Assembly: GCF_004346205.1 (NCBI RefSeq)
Contig: NZ_SMAM01000008.1
Coordinates: 1-64,000, forward strand
DNA: 64,000 bases
Source of the DNA: Bibersteinia trehalosi
GTDB taxonomy: Bacteria; Pseudomonadota; Gammaproteobacteria; Enterobacterales; Pasteurellaceae
Direction of reading: 5' to 3'
Below the pieces are notes generated by a model. That model had not been told where the DNA came from. It ran no database searches and saw only the letters and a list, made by a program, of their open reading frames with translations. Numbering within the stretch: position 1 is the stretch's first letter; each line of letters begins with the position of its first letter. A program made the translations under genes and the position numbers. Positions 23,971 through 31,295 of this stretch are shown here, piece after piece.

Positions 23971-24852
23971 ATGCGAGAAAATTACAACGATTTATATACT
24001 TTCCTTACTGTAGCACAGGAAAAAAATTTTAGCCGTGCTGCAATGAAATTAGGAGTATCTCCGCCAGCATTAAGCAAAACCATTCGTTTGTTGGAAGAGC
24101 GTTTAGGTTTACAACTGTTTATACGGACGACAAGACAAGTCTCGCTCACTCACGCAGGAGAACAGCTTTTCCGCACTGCCGAACAGAGCTTTGCTAAACT
24201 CAATCACGAGCTTGAACTACTTGCCCATTACCGCAACGCACCGAGTGGCTTAGTACGGATTAACGCAGGATTGCAAGTAGTGGAGCAAATTTTAATCCCA
24301 AAACTGGCTCATTTTCGCCAACAATACCCTGATATTCTGCTAGAACTGATTTCAGAAAATCATTTTGTGGATATTATTGCAGAGGGCTTTGATGCGGGGG
24401 TACGATTAGGCAGCGATGTAGGCGAGGGAATGATTGCGGTAAAAATTAGCGATCCGATGAAAATGGTCTTAGTTGCTCGCCCTGATTATTTGGCTCAACA
24501 CGGTTTTCCCAAAACATTAAGCGATTTAACCCAATATCAAGGCTTAGGCTATCGCCTCACTAATGGGCAATTATATGCGTGGGAATTTCAGCAAAATGGT
24601 GAAACCATCAAAATTACACCGCCTTGCCAATGGATTTTTAATGATGATTTTGCGATAAAAACAGCCACATTACAGGGACTAGGCATTGCTTATCTGCCTG
24701 AAATGTTAGTGGAAAATGAAGTAGCAAATGGCAGTTTAATCACGCTATTTTCAGAGCATTGCCAATCGTTACCTGCGCTATATCTTTACTATCCGCACCG
24801 CAATGTATCCCCAGCTTTGCGAGTAGTGATTGATTCGTTGAAAGTGACTTAA
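23971..24852 (+). CDS. LysR-family regulator
   Basis: 293 aa. HTH (LYTFLTVAQEKNFSRAAMKLGVSPPALSKTIRLLEERLGLQLFIRTTRQVSLTHAGE region) and effector domain; paralogue of the protein at 21309. The 128-nt gap to the divergent hydrolase gene contains the palindrome TAACC-TAT-GGTTA (23942-23954), a likely binding site. GAGAGGG precedes the ATG. Confidence 0.9.
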   Translation: MRENYNDLYTFLTVAQEKNFSRAAMKLGVSPPALSKTIRLLEERLGLQLFIRTTRQVSLTHAGEQLFRTAEQSFAKLNHELELLAHYRNAPSGLVRINAGLQVVEQILIPKLAHFRQQYPDILLELISENHFVDIIAEGFDAGVRLGSDVGEGMIAVKISDPMKMVLVARPDYLAQHGFPKTLSDLTQYQGLGYRLTNGQLYAWEFQQNGETIKITPPCQWIFNDDFAIKTATLQGLGIAYLPEMLVENEVANGSLITLFSEHCQSLPALYLYYPHRNVSPALRVVIDSLKVT

Positions 24853-24853
24853 A

Positions 24854-24900
24854 ACAAGCGGTCAACTTTTGCAAATTTTCTGCAAAACCAGACCGCTTGT
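24854..24900. terminator. Inverted uptake-sequence terminator
   Basis: ACAAGCGGTC (24854-24863) and GACCGCTTGT (24891-24900) with TTTGCAAATTTTCTGCAAAA between, separating convergent genes. Confidence 0.75.
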
Positions 24901-24908
24901 GTTGTTTT

Positions 24909-25625
24909 TTACTTCGCTACAAACTGCATTCCGCCTTTGTTCATCAAAGTACCGCCTTGCAAGCGGATAAGCTTTTTCTCACTAACCATTTCAGAAGTGG
25001 CGGAAAGATAGTGTTGAAAATGCTCGCTGGCTCGATGGGCAGAATAGGCGTTTTCATCGGTGTAGATTTCAAAAAAACGCCATTCGTTCGGCTGATCTTT
25101 AAGGGTTACCGCATACATTGCTAACACGCCCTGCTCTTTGGCAAGAGATTGTTGCATTTCATCTAACACAATTGCTTTGAATTGATCGTTCCATTCTGGT
25201 TTCACTTGCACTTCGGCAAAATTCACTTTTAGCTGATGTTGGGTGAGGCGAAGGGGCTCTGCTTTTTCGGCTAAAAATTGTGGATCGGTCTCCACCACTT
25301 TTCGCCCAACAACAGCGGTTTTCGCTACCTCGACAAATTGCTTAAATTGCGGAGATTGAGCGTGAATTTGGTAAGCGGCTTCATCTTGATAGATTTCAAA
25401 CACATAATTTAAATTCGGTTGTTCACTGTGTTTTAAGGCGTACATTGCCAGAGTGCCGTTTTCGGTTTCAATCGAGGTTGAAAGATTATGCACGCCCACC
25501 GCATCAAATGCCGCTTGCTGGCTCGGCTCGGTTGTTAATTCAAAATAACGCACCAAGGGGACAGAATGAGCGGAAAGTGTTGTTGTGAACATCATCATAC
25601 TTAATATGAGTTTAGCTAATTTCAT
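24909..25625 (-). CDS. Exported double-ABM-domain monooxygenase-like protein
   Basis: 238 aa from the ATG at 25625; a longer frame to 25781 lies inside the SDR gene. Signal peptide MKLAKLILSMMMFTTTLSA. Two antibiotic-biosynthesis-monooxygenase (ABM, dimeric ferredoxin-like) domains: about 25-110 with TLAMYALKHSEQPNLNYVFEIYQDEAAY and HAQSPQFKQF, and about 130-215 with VLAMYAVTLKDQPNEWRFFEIYTDENAY and HRASEHFQHY. ABM proteins such as YgiN act on quinols or haem-like substrates and are normally cytoplasmic. Starts 4 nt after the SDR stop codon, so it is co-translated with it. Confidence 0.85.
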   Translation of the reverse strand: MKLAKLILSMMMFTTTLSAHSVPLVRYFELTTEPSQQAAFDAVGVHNLSTSIETENGTLAMYALKHSEQPNLNYVFEIYQDEAAYQIHAQSPQFKQFVEVAKTAVVGRKVVETDPQFLAEKAEPLRLTQHQLKVNFAEVQVKPEWNDQFKAIVLDEMQQSLAKEQGVLAMYAVTLKDQPNEWRFFEIYTDENAYSAHRASEHFQHYLSATSEMVSEKKLIRLQGGTLMNKGGMQFVAK

Positions 25626-25629
25626 TTGA

Positions 25630-26379
25630 TTACCACGCTTGTGTTGTTGGCCCGATAGTAAATTCGCTGATATTAGTATCTGCTGGCTGAGCAAGTGCAA
25701 ATGCCACGACATTCGCCACACGCTCAGCAGGAATTTCATAAGCATCATACAGCTGGCGATAACCCTGTGAGGTTGTTTCATCGGTAATGCCAGCGACTAA
25801 TTCCGATTGCACTGCCGCTGGGTAAATGGTTGCAGTGCGAATGTTGGTGCCTGCTTGTGCTGATTCCATTCGTAAGGCTTCCATAATCGCTTTCACCGCC
25901 CATTTTGTGCCGCAATAGACCGCCGCCCCCGGATAGACTTTTAAGCCAGCTACACTGGATACGGTGAGAATATGCCCTGATTTTTGCTCGTTGAAGGTAG
26001 GCAACACCGCTGCAATGCCGTTTAACACGCCTTTGATATTAACATCAATCATCTTGTTCCAATTGTCAGTTTCCAGTACCGCAAGCGGTGAACTTGGCAT
26101 CAGTCCGGCATTTAAGAAAATCGCATCGACTTTACCAAAGGTATTTTTTGCCAATGTAACTAAGGCTTCATTATCGGCAGGCTGAGTAACATCGGTAACT
26201 TGATACACCGCTTCACCGCCTTTGGCTTGAATGTTCGCCACAATCGCTTTTAATTTTGCTTCACGACGAGCAGCAAGCACCAATTTTGCCCCGTTTTCAG
26301 CCAGTTTGTAGGCGATAGCTTCTCCAATACCAGAGGATGCACCGGTGATAATCACGACTTTGTTTTGAATGTTTTGCAT
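25630..26379 (-). CDS. Short-chain dehydrogenase/reductase
   Basis: 249 aa classical SDR. Cofactor motif TGASSGIGEAIA near the N-terminus, NAGLM, catalytic Ser in ILTVSSVAG and YxxxK as YCGTK. NAD(P)H-dependent oxidoreductase of the YdfG-like group; substrate unknown. Operon with the exported ABM protein. The regulator that should lie divergently is only a C-terminal LysR fragment (26415-26642), so control may be lost. Confidence 0.9.
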   Translation of the reverse strand: MQNIQNKVVIITGASSGIGEAIAYKLAENGAKLVLAARREAKLKAIVANIQAKGGEAVYQVTDVTQPADNEALVTLAKNTFGKVDAIFLNAGLMPSSPLAVLETDNWNKMIDVNIKGVLNGIAAVLPTFNEQKSGHILTVSSVAGLKVYPGAAVYCGTKWAVKAIMEALRMESAQAGTNIRTATIYPAAVQSELVAGITDETTSQGYRQLYDAYEIPAERVANVVAFALAQPADTNISEFTIGPTTQAW

Positions 26380-26414
26380 AATGAATTCTCCTATAAAAAT
26401 TACCCATTATTATA

Positions 26415-26642
26415 ATGAACGAATTTGAAATGATAAGAAGCATACGTTCTGGGCTAGGGGTTGGGCGGATATTTACGCCCATCTACCAACAACTCCCTGA
26501 TCGTGAGCAATTGATTCCCATATTACAAGATTATTGGAAAGTATATCCTGCGGTGTACCTCTATTATCCGCAACACAGCCAAAAAGCTAAGCGGATTCAG
26601 GTATTAATCGCCTTTTTAATCCAGCAATTAAATGGCAAATAA
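26415..26642 (+). pseudogene. LysR C-terminal remnant
   Basis: About 75 codons reading IRSGLGVGRIFTPIYQQLP, QLIPILQDYWKVYPAVYLYYP and KRIQVLIAFLIQQL, the C-terminal end of a LysR effector domain. The HTH and most of the effector domain are gone; the fragment starts right at the promoter of the divergent SDR gene, the position a LysR partner would occupy. It closely resembles the C-terminal part of the decayed LysR gene at 30191-30737. Confidence 0.85.
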
Positions 26643-26745
26643 TCCTACGAAAAATATCTATTTTACAAGCGGTCATTTTTTGCTGAAATTTTGCAAATTT
26701 TTGCTAGAATCAAATCGCTTGTTAAATTTTAATCAAGGAAAAATG

Positions 26746-27393
26746 ATGTCAGAAAATGTTGAAAAAACCGTTGAAAACCGCCGCCCACTTAGCTCTCGTG
26801 ATAATCCATTATTATCCCGTTTTGCTACTTGGTTGGCGAAACGCGCATTCCCGACCCCAAACCAAATTTCCTGCTTGAGTATGGTGTTTGCCTTATTGGG
26901 TGCTGTCGTATTATTTTTCAGTCAATCTATTTTTGCACTCGTTTTTTGTGCCGTAATGGTGCAACTTCGCCTATTGTGTAATTTATTTGATGGTATGGTG
27001 GCAGTGGAAGGCGGAAAGAAAACCGCTAACGGTGCCATTTTTAATGAGTTTCCTGACCGTGTGGCGGACAGTCTGTTTTTAATCGCATTAGGTTATGCCA
27101 CACCTTTTCCATGGTTAGGTTGGCTGGCTGCATTGCTTGCCGCTTTAACGGCTTACATTCGGGTATTTGGCGGCAGTGTAGGCTTGCCTCAGCGTTTTCA
27201 AGGACCGATGGCAAAGCAACAACGAATGGCAACCCTCACCATAGGCTGTCTGCTCACAGCAGTAGAAAGCATTTTTAATTCAACGACTTATCTACTTTCT
27301 GCGACCTTAATTGTAATGACTGTCGGCACCGCATACACTTGCTATGTTCGCACAATGGCAATTTCTACCGAACTGAACCGCTTGGAGCAATAA
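26746..27393 (+). CDS. CDP-alcohol phosphatidyltransferase family protein
   Basis: 215 aa from the second of two adjacent ATGs (26743/26746), which has better spacing from AAGGA. Integral membrane enzyme with the CDP-alcohol phosphotransferase motif DG-x2-A...G...D-x3-D seen as LFDGMVAVEGGKKTANG followed by FNEFPDRVAD, and about five or six helices. The family transfers a phosphatidyl group from CDP-diacylglycerol to an alcohol. It is the first of three tightly packed genes with an acyltransferase and a CdsA-like protein. E. coli ynbA/ynbB is a comparable but uncharacterised pairing. The alcohol acceptor is unknown. Confidence 0.88.
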   Translation: MSENVEKTVENRRPLSSRDNPLLSRFATWLAKRAFPTPNQISCLSMVFALLGAVVLFFSQSIFALVFCAVMVQLRLLCNLFDGMVAVEGGKKTANGAIFNEFPDRVADSLFLIALGYATPFPWLGWLAALLAALTAYIRVFGGSVGLPQRFQGPMAKQQRMATLTIGCLLTAVESIFNSTTYLLSATLIVMTVGTAYTCYVRTMAISTELNRLEQ

Positions 27394-27394
27394 A

Positions 27395-28021
27395 ATGAAA
27401 ATCCTGCTTGCAAAATTTATTGACCATATCATCTGTTTTTTCACGGCTTTTATTACTGGCGTTCGCCCACAACTGTTGCCAGAAAACCCAATGCCAACCG
27501 TCTATTATGCGAATCACCACAGCCACGGCGATTTCATTTTAGTCTGGATTTCACTGCCGCAGAATTTACGTCTGTGTACCCGACCAGTTGCAGGGGCGGA
27601 TTATTGGCAGCAAGGGCGAATCCGCCGTTTTATCGCAAATTCGGTGTTTAATGTCCTTTTGGTGGATCGTAACAGCGAGAATCCACAGCAGGCGATTGAA
27701 ACAATGAGCAATGCCATTCGCAAAGGTGAAAATCTGATTATTTTCCCGGAAGGCACTCGAAATTTAGGCGAAGAGCCTTTGCAACCGTTTAAAAGTGGTA
27801 TTTATCATCTTGCCAAGCAACAGCCAAACATTCAATTTGTGCCGGTTTGGATTGATAATATGAAACAAGTTCTACCCAAAGGGGCAATTTTACCGATACC
27901 ACTAATGTGCCAAGCTCGCTTTGGCAATCCGATTTCACTACAAGATGGGGAAGAAAAAGCCGATTTTATCGAGCGCTCACGCCAAGCCTTACTTGCCCTT
28001 TCCCCGCTGAATAAGGAGTAA
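27395..28021 (+). CDS. PlsC-type 1-acylglycerol-phosphate acyltransferase
   Basis: 208 aa. Motif I HX4D is present in YANHHSHGDFI and motif III as FPEGTRNLGEEP; RFIANSVFNVLLVDR resembles motif II. These acyltransferases add a fatty acid to lysophosphatidic acid or a similar acceptor at the inner membrane. Only 1 nt separates its ATG from the stop codon of the CDP-alcohol transferase, and the CdsA-like gene follows 4 nt later, so the three act as one translation unit. Confidence 0.9.
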   Translation: MKILLAKFIDHIICFFTAFITGVRPQLLPENPMPTVYYANHHSHGDFILVWISLPQNLRLCTRPVAGADYWQQGRIRRFIANSVFNVLLVDRNSENPQQAIETMSNAIRKGENLIIFPEGTRNLGEEPLQPFKSGIYHLAKQQPNIQFVPVWIDNMKQVLPKGAILPIPLMCQARFGNPISLQDGEEKADFIERSRQALLALSPLNKE

Positions 28022-28025
28022 TCAG

Positions 28026-28949
28026 ATGACGATTAACACGATTTTCCTGACCTTTTTCGCTGTTTTACTGCTAGCTTCAGCTATCGGTTTTGTACTTAAA
28101 CAGAAAAAAGGCAATACCAGCACTATTGAAAATTTAAATGCCCGTATTTATGCGTGGTGGATTATGCTGTTTGTGTTAGTTTTCGCTTTTGCATTTGGGC
28201 AAAATGGCACGATTTTACTCTTCTTCCTGATTTCATTTGCCGGCTTGCGTGAGTTTATGACCCTTGTCTATCAAGACAGACACGACTATTACGCACTGGT
28301 TGTCTGTTTTTATCTGTTGCTACCGCTGCAATACTATTTTGTGTGGACAGAATGGTATGGTATGTTCTCGATTTTTATCCCTGTTTACGGCTTTTTACTA
28401 TTGCCTATCGTCGGCAGTCTCACTGGCAAAACCGAGCATTTTTTAGGGCGTTCGGCAAAAATCCAATGGGCAGCGATGATCAGCATTTTCTGTATTTCTC
28501 ACGTTCCTGCATTATTGACCTTAGAGGTAAAAGGCTTAGAAAAGGCACAAAATATTCAGCTATTGATCTTTCTGATTGCAATTGTGCAATTAAGCGATGT
28601 GTTGCAATACATTTGGGGCAAATTAATTGGCAAACGCAAAATTATGCCGAGCCTATCGCCGTCTAAAACCGTTGCTGGCACCGTAGGAGGGATTTTAACG
28701 GCAACGTTAATTGCGATGTTACTGACTCCTATTACACCATTTTCTACCTTAGAGGCTGGTGTGATTGGCTTTGTGATTTGTTTAATGGGCTTTTTCGGTG
28801 GCTTAGTGATGTCGGCAATCAAACGTGATTACGGGGTAAAAGATTGGGGGAGAATGATTAAAGGTCATGGCGGAATGTTAGACCGTGTAGATTCTATCTG
28901 CTTCTCAGCCCCCGTGTTCTTCCATATTGTTCGCTACTATTGGGCGTAA
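28026..28949 (+). CDS. Phosphatidate cytidylyltransferase (CdsA-like)
   Basis: 307 aa, about eight membrane helices. The C-terminal signature is clear: SPSKTVAGTVGG and KDWGRMIKGHGGMLDRVDSICFSAP, which binds CTP and metal. It would make CDP-diacylglycerol from phosphatidic acid, the substrate of the first gene of the unit. Followed by a strong terminator. Probably a second, dedicated copy beside a housekeeping cdsA elsewhere, as with E. coli ynbB; that is inference. Confidence 0.9.
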   Translation: MTINTIFLTFFAVLLLASAIGFVLKQKKGNTSTIENLNARIYAWWIMLFVLVFAFAFGQNGTILLFFLISFAGLREFMTLVYQDRHDYYALVVCFYLLLPLQYYFVWTEWYGMFSIFIPVYGFLLLPIVGSLTGKTEHFLGRSAKIQWAAMISIFCISHVPALLTLEVKGLEKAQNIQLLIFLIAIVQLSDVLQYIWGKLIGKRKIMPSLSPSKTVAGTVGGILTATLIAMLLTPITPFSTLEAGVIGFVICLMGFFGGLVMSAIKRDYGVKDWGRMIKGHGGMLDRVDSICFSAPVFFHIVRYYWA

Positions 28950-28977
28950 CTGAGATTTGGCACGATGCATTAATTAA

Positions 28978-29007
28978 AAAGCTGTTTTAGATCACTAAAA
29001 CAGCTTT
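28978..29007. terminator. Bidirectional terminator
   Basis: AAAGCTGTTTTAG (28978-28990) and CTAAAACAGCTTT (28995-29007), 4-nt loop, between the lipid module and the convergent oxidoreductase gene. No uptake word. Confidence 0.88.
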
Positions 29008-29023
29008 AAATTAATCTAAACGA

Positions 29024-29581
29024 TTACAAACTTGCTAATTTTGCCACCATACGTTCGGCGTGTGCTTGTGCTTTGGTTTGCACATTTGCTAAATCCGCAT
29101 CACTATGCACACCGGGAATATAAAGCTGAGCAAATGTCGCTTCTACGCCTGCCCATTCAAAGCCTGTGTAGGTTGCAGAGCTTTTTAGTGGTTTAACGAG
29201 ATCTTCAATGTTCCCCATCACCGCATCGGTATAAACTTCCGCAACACCGCCAGTCGTTAATGAAACCAGTAATTTTTTACCCTGTAATTTATTACCGCCT
29301 TCACCATAAGCAAAGCCATACGTCCAAACATCATCAAGCCATTTTTTCAAAATCGCTGGTACGTTGTACCAAAAGAGTGGAAATTGGAATACCACCACAT
29401 CAGCTTCTACCAACGCTTGCTGTTCAGCTGCAACGTCAATGTTGAAATCAGGATAAAGTTCAGTTAAACGGCGAACACTAACTTGTGAACCGAGTTTTTC
29501 TTCTAACGTGTTAAGAATTAAACGGTTGCTGGTAGATTGATTTAAATCTTGGTGAGCGGAAATAACGAGAACACGAGACAT
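29024..29581 (-). CDS. NAD(P)H-dependent quinone reductase/azoreductase-like
   Basis: 185 aa, colinear with the paralogue at 2918-3475 over its whole length with no gaps (e.g. ILKKWLDDVWTYGFAYGEGG in both). Flavodoxin-like fold with VLVISAHQDLNQSTSNR and SLTTGG. Soluble FMN enzyme for two-electron reduction of quinones or azo compounds. Divergent from an HxlR regulator; this pairing matches the known YodB-type control of azoreductases and quinone reductases in Firmicutes, and a perfect palindrome overlaps its promoter. Confidence 0.9.
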   Translation of the reverse strand: MSRVLVISAHQDLNQSTSNRLILNTLEEKLGSQVSVRRLTELYPDFNIDVAAEQQALVEADVVVFQFPLFWYNVPAILKKWLDDVWTYGFAYGEGGNKLQGKKLLVSLTTGGVAEVYTDAVMGNIEDLVKPLKSSATYTGFEWAGVEATFAQLYIPGVHSDADLANVQTKAQAHAERMVAKLASL

Positions 29582-29639
29582 AAAATTTTCCTTTAAAGTA
29601 GAGTTATAAAAACGGAACGCAGTATAATCTGTTTACTTA

Positions 29640-29663
29640 CTTTTTGTAAGTACTTACAAAAAG
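29640..29663. promoter_or_regulatory. Perfect 24-bp palindrome, candidate HxlR operator
   Basis: CTTTTTGTAAGT is followed directly by its exact reverse complement. Further GTAAG/CTTAC half-sites adjoin it on both sides. On the minus strand TTACAA followed 17 nt later by TATACT gives a promoter for the reductase gene whose -35 lies in the palindrome, so binding would block transcription. Confidence 0.75.
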
Positions 29664-29708
29664 GTAAGCCGAAACCGTATGCTAATCATTTTATTTAAAG
29701 GAGACACT

Positions 29709-30065
29709 ATGCATTTCCCTTTTGAAAAAGGACAGGTTCTTGCCAAAGATTGCCCCAGCCGTTTGATTTTAAATCACCTAACCAGCCGTTGGGGATCGCT
29801 TGTAATGATTGTATTAAGACAAGGGACAAAACGCTTTTCTGAAATTCGCCGAGAAATTGATGGGGTGAGTGAAAAAATGTTAGCGGAAACCCTTAAACAG
29901 TTAGAACAAGACGGTATGATTGTCCGCCATGCTTTTGATACCGTACCGCCCCATGTGGAATATCACTTAACAGAATATGGTGAACAAGCCGCCGAAAAAA
30001 TTTATGGTTTAGTAGATTGGCTAGAAAATAATGTCAAAGCAATTTTGGCACAAAAACAAGCATAA
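29709..30065 (+). CDS. HxlR-family regulator
   Basis: 118 aa from the ATG at 29709, preceded by AAAGGAGA. Winged-helix HxlR domain: SRWGSLVMIVLRQGTKRFSEIRREIDGVSEKMLAETLKQLEQDGMI, then VEYHLTEYG. A single Cys15 stands in KDCPSR, the position of the redox- and quinone-sensing Cys in YodB/HypR-like members. Likely a repressor of the divergent reductase, relieved by electrophiles; sensing by Cys15 is inference. Confidence 0.9.
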   Translation: MHFPFEKGQVLAKDCPSRLILNHLTSRWGSLVMIVLRQGTKRFSEIRREIDGVSEKMLAETLKQLEQDGMIVRHAFDTVPPHVEYHLTEYGEQAAEKIYGLVDWLENNVKAILAQKQA

Positions 30066-30089
30066 ATTTGCTTCTTTGAGAGCAAAAAA

Positions 30090-30118
30090 GACCGCTTGAG
30101 AACACTAAACAAGCGGTC
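30090..30118. terminator. Uptake-sequence terminator after HxlR gene
   Basis: GACCGCTTG (30090-30098) and CAAGCGGTC (30110-30118), preceded by AAAAAA. Confidence 0.7.
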
Positions 30119-30190
30119 AATTTGTGGGAGATTTTTGCAAAATCAGGCAATGTCTAACATCAATTTATCTACAATTATGTTATTTGATTT

Positions 30191-30737
30191 TTTACCACTT
30201 CTATCACTCGTAAAATGGCGCTGACAGAGGCTGGGCAACGCTTGTTAGGGAGTACTAAACATCTCGTCCAATCATTAAAATATGCGATAGAAAGCGCGCA
30301 AGACTTGGGTGAAATGCCAACTGGCACGGTGCGGATTGCCCTTTCCCGTTTCCAACAGATTTTAAAACCGTATTTCGCTGAATTCTGCCGTCTCTATCCA
30401 TATGTTCAGCTGGAAATTTCCATTTATGATGGCTAACCGTATTTTGCCTTTTAATGCTCAATCAAAATGAACAAGAATTGATGGTGGAAATGGAGAGTAG
30501 GTTGTGGTCGCCAACGATATTGACGTAATGGCAGATGGGGTTCGCGCCGGCTTAGGTATTGGCAAAATTTTTACCCCAATCCACCGCTTATTGCCGGATA
30601 GCGATCAGTTTATTCCTGTGTTGCAAGATTATTGGAAATACTATCCTGCGGTCTATCTTTACTATCTACAACACAGTAATAAAGCCAAGCGGATTCAAGT
30701 GTTGATTGCCTTTCTAAGCCAGAAATTAGCGGTGTAG
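30191..30737 (+). pseudogene. Decayed LysR-family regulator gene
   Basis: Pieces of one LysR gene in order: TSITRKMALTEAGQRLLGS and FQQILKPYFAEFCRLYP (30191-30436), a decayed stretch with stops where NEQELMVEMES can still be read, then VVANDIDVMADGVRAGLGIGKIFTPIHRLLP to IQVLIAFLSQKL (30504-30737). The N-terminal HTH is missing. The 3' end overlaps the end of the MarR gene by 12 nt. The C-terminal part resembles the fragment at 26415-26642. Confidence 0.88.
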
Positions 30738-31142
30738 TTTCGCAACAATTTTATGTAGTGTCGCAGCTTCTTCTTCACTTAAATTGAGCATGTTTGCCAT
30801 CTGTGCAGGCACTTGGGCAGCTTGTGCTTCAAGGGCTTTACCTTGCTCTGTTAAACGAATAATCACACTACGCTCATCTGTTTGGCTGCGGGTACGCTCT
30901 ACCAGCCCTTTTGTCTGTAAGCGCTTGAGTAACGGTGTAAGTGTACCGCTATCTAAATAGAGGCGAGCCCCAATTTGATTAACGCTGATGGCATCATTTT
31001 CCCACAATACGAGCATGGCTAAATATTGTGGGTAGGTGAGATCCAATTTATCCAGAAAAGGGGTGTAGCAGCGAGTGATCTCTTTTGACACTGCATACAG
31101 TGGAAAACAGAGTTGGTTAGAAAGTTTGAGTTGTTCGTACAT
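30726..31142 (-). CDS. MarR-family regulator, OhrR-like
   Basis: 138 aa. Begins LKLSNQLCFPLYAVSKEITRCYTPFLDKLDLTYPQYLAMLVLWE, the diagnostic N-terminus of OhrR with the peroxide-sensing Cys (here Cys12), followed by the winged HTH ISVNQIGARLYLDSGTLTPLLKRL and RSQTDERSVIIRLTEQG. OhrR represses ohr until its Cys is oxidised by organic hydroperoxide. Its expected target ohr is at 1819-2250, not next to it; the divergent neighbour is the tannase-like gene. A palindrome at 31172-31190 suggests autoregulation. Confidence 0.88.
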   Translation of the reverse strand: MYEQLKLSNQLCFPLYAVSKEITRCYTPFLDKLDLTYPQYLAMLVLWENDAISVNQIGARLYLDSGTLTPLLKRLQTKGLVERTRSQTDERSVIIRLTEQGKALEAQAAQVPAQMANMLNLSEEEAATLHKIVAKLHR

Positions 31143-31171
31143 TGATGATCTCCTAAAAAACGCGTAGTATA

Positions 31172-31190
31172 AAATAGTTGTGCGCTATTT
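31172..31190. promoter_or_regulatory. Palindrome upstream of the OhrR-like gene
   Basis: AAATAG (31172-31177) and CTATTT (31185-31190) around TTGTGCG. On the minus strand it lies just upstream of a TATACT -10 element, a suitable repressor site. I found no matching copy upstream of ohr. Confidence 0.45.
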
Positions 31191-31295
31191 AATAGTGACA
31201 AGCGATTGATTTCCAGAAAAATTTGCTTAATTTAGTACGGTAGCTGAAACATCAGCATAGCTTTATTTAAGATTCAAAGGCAACATGGAGTAACT

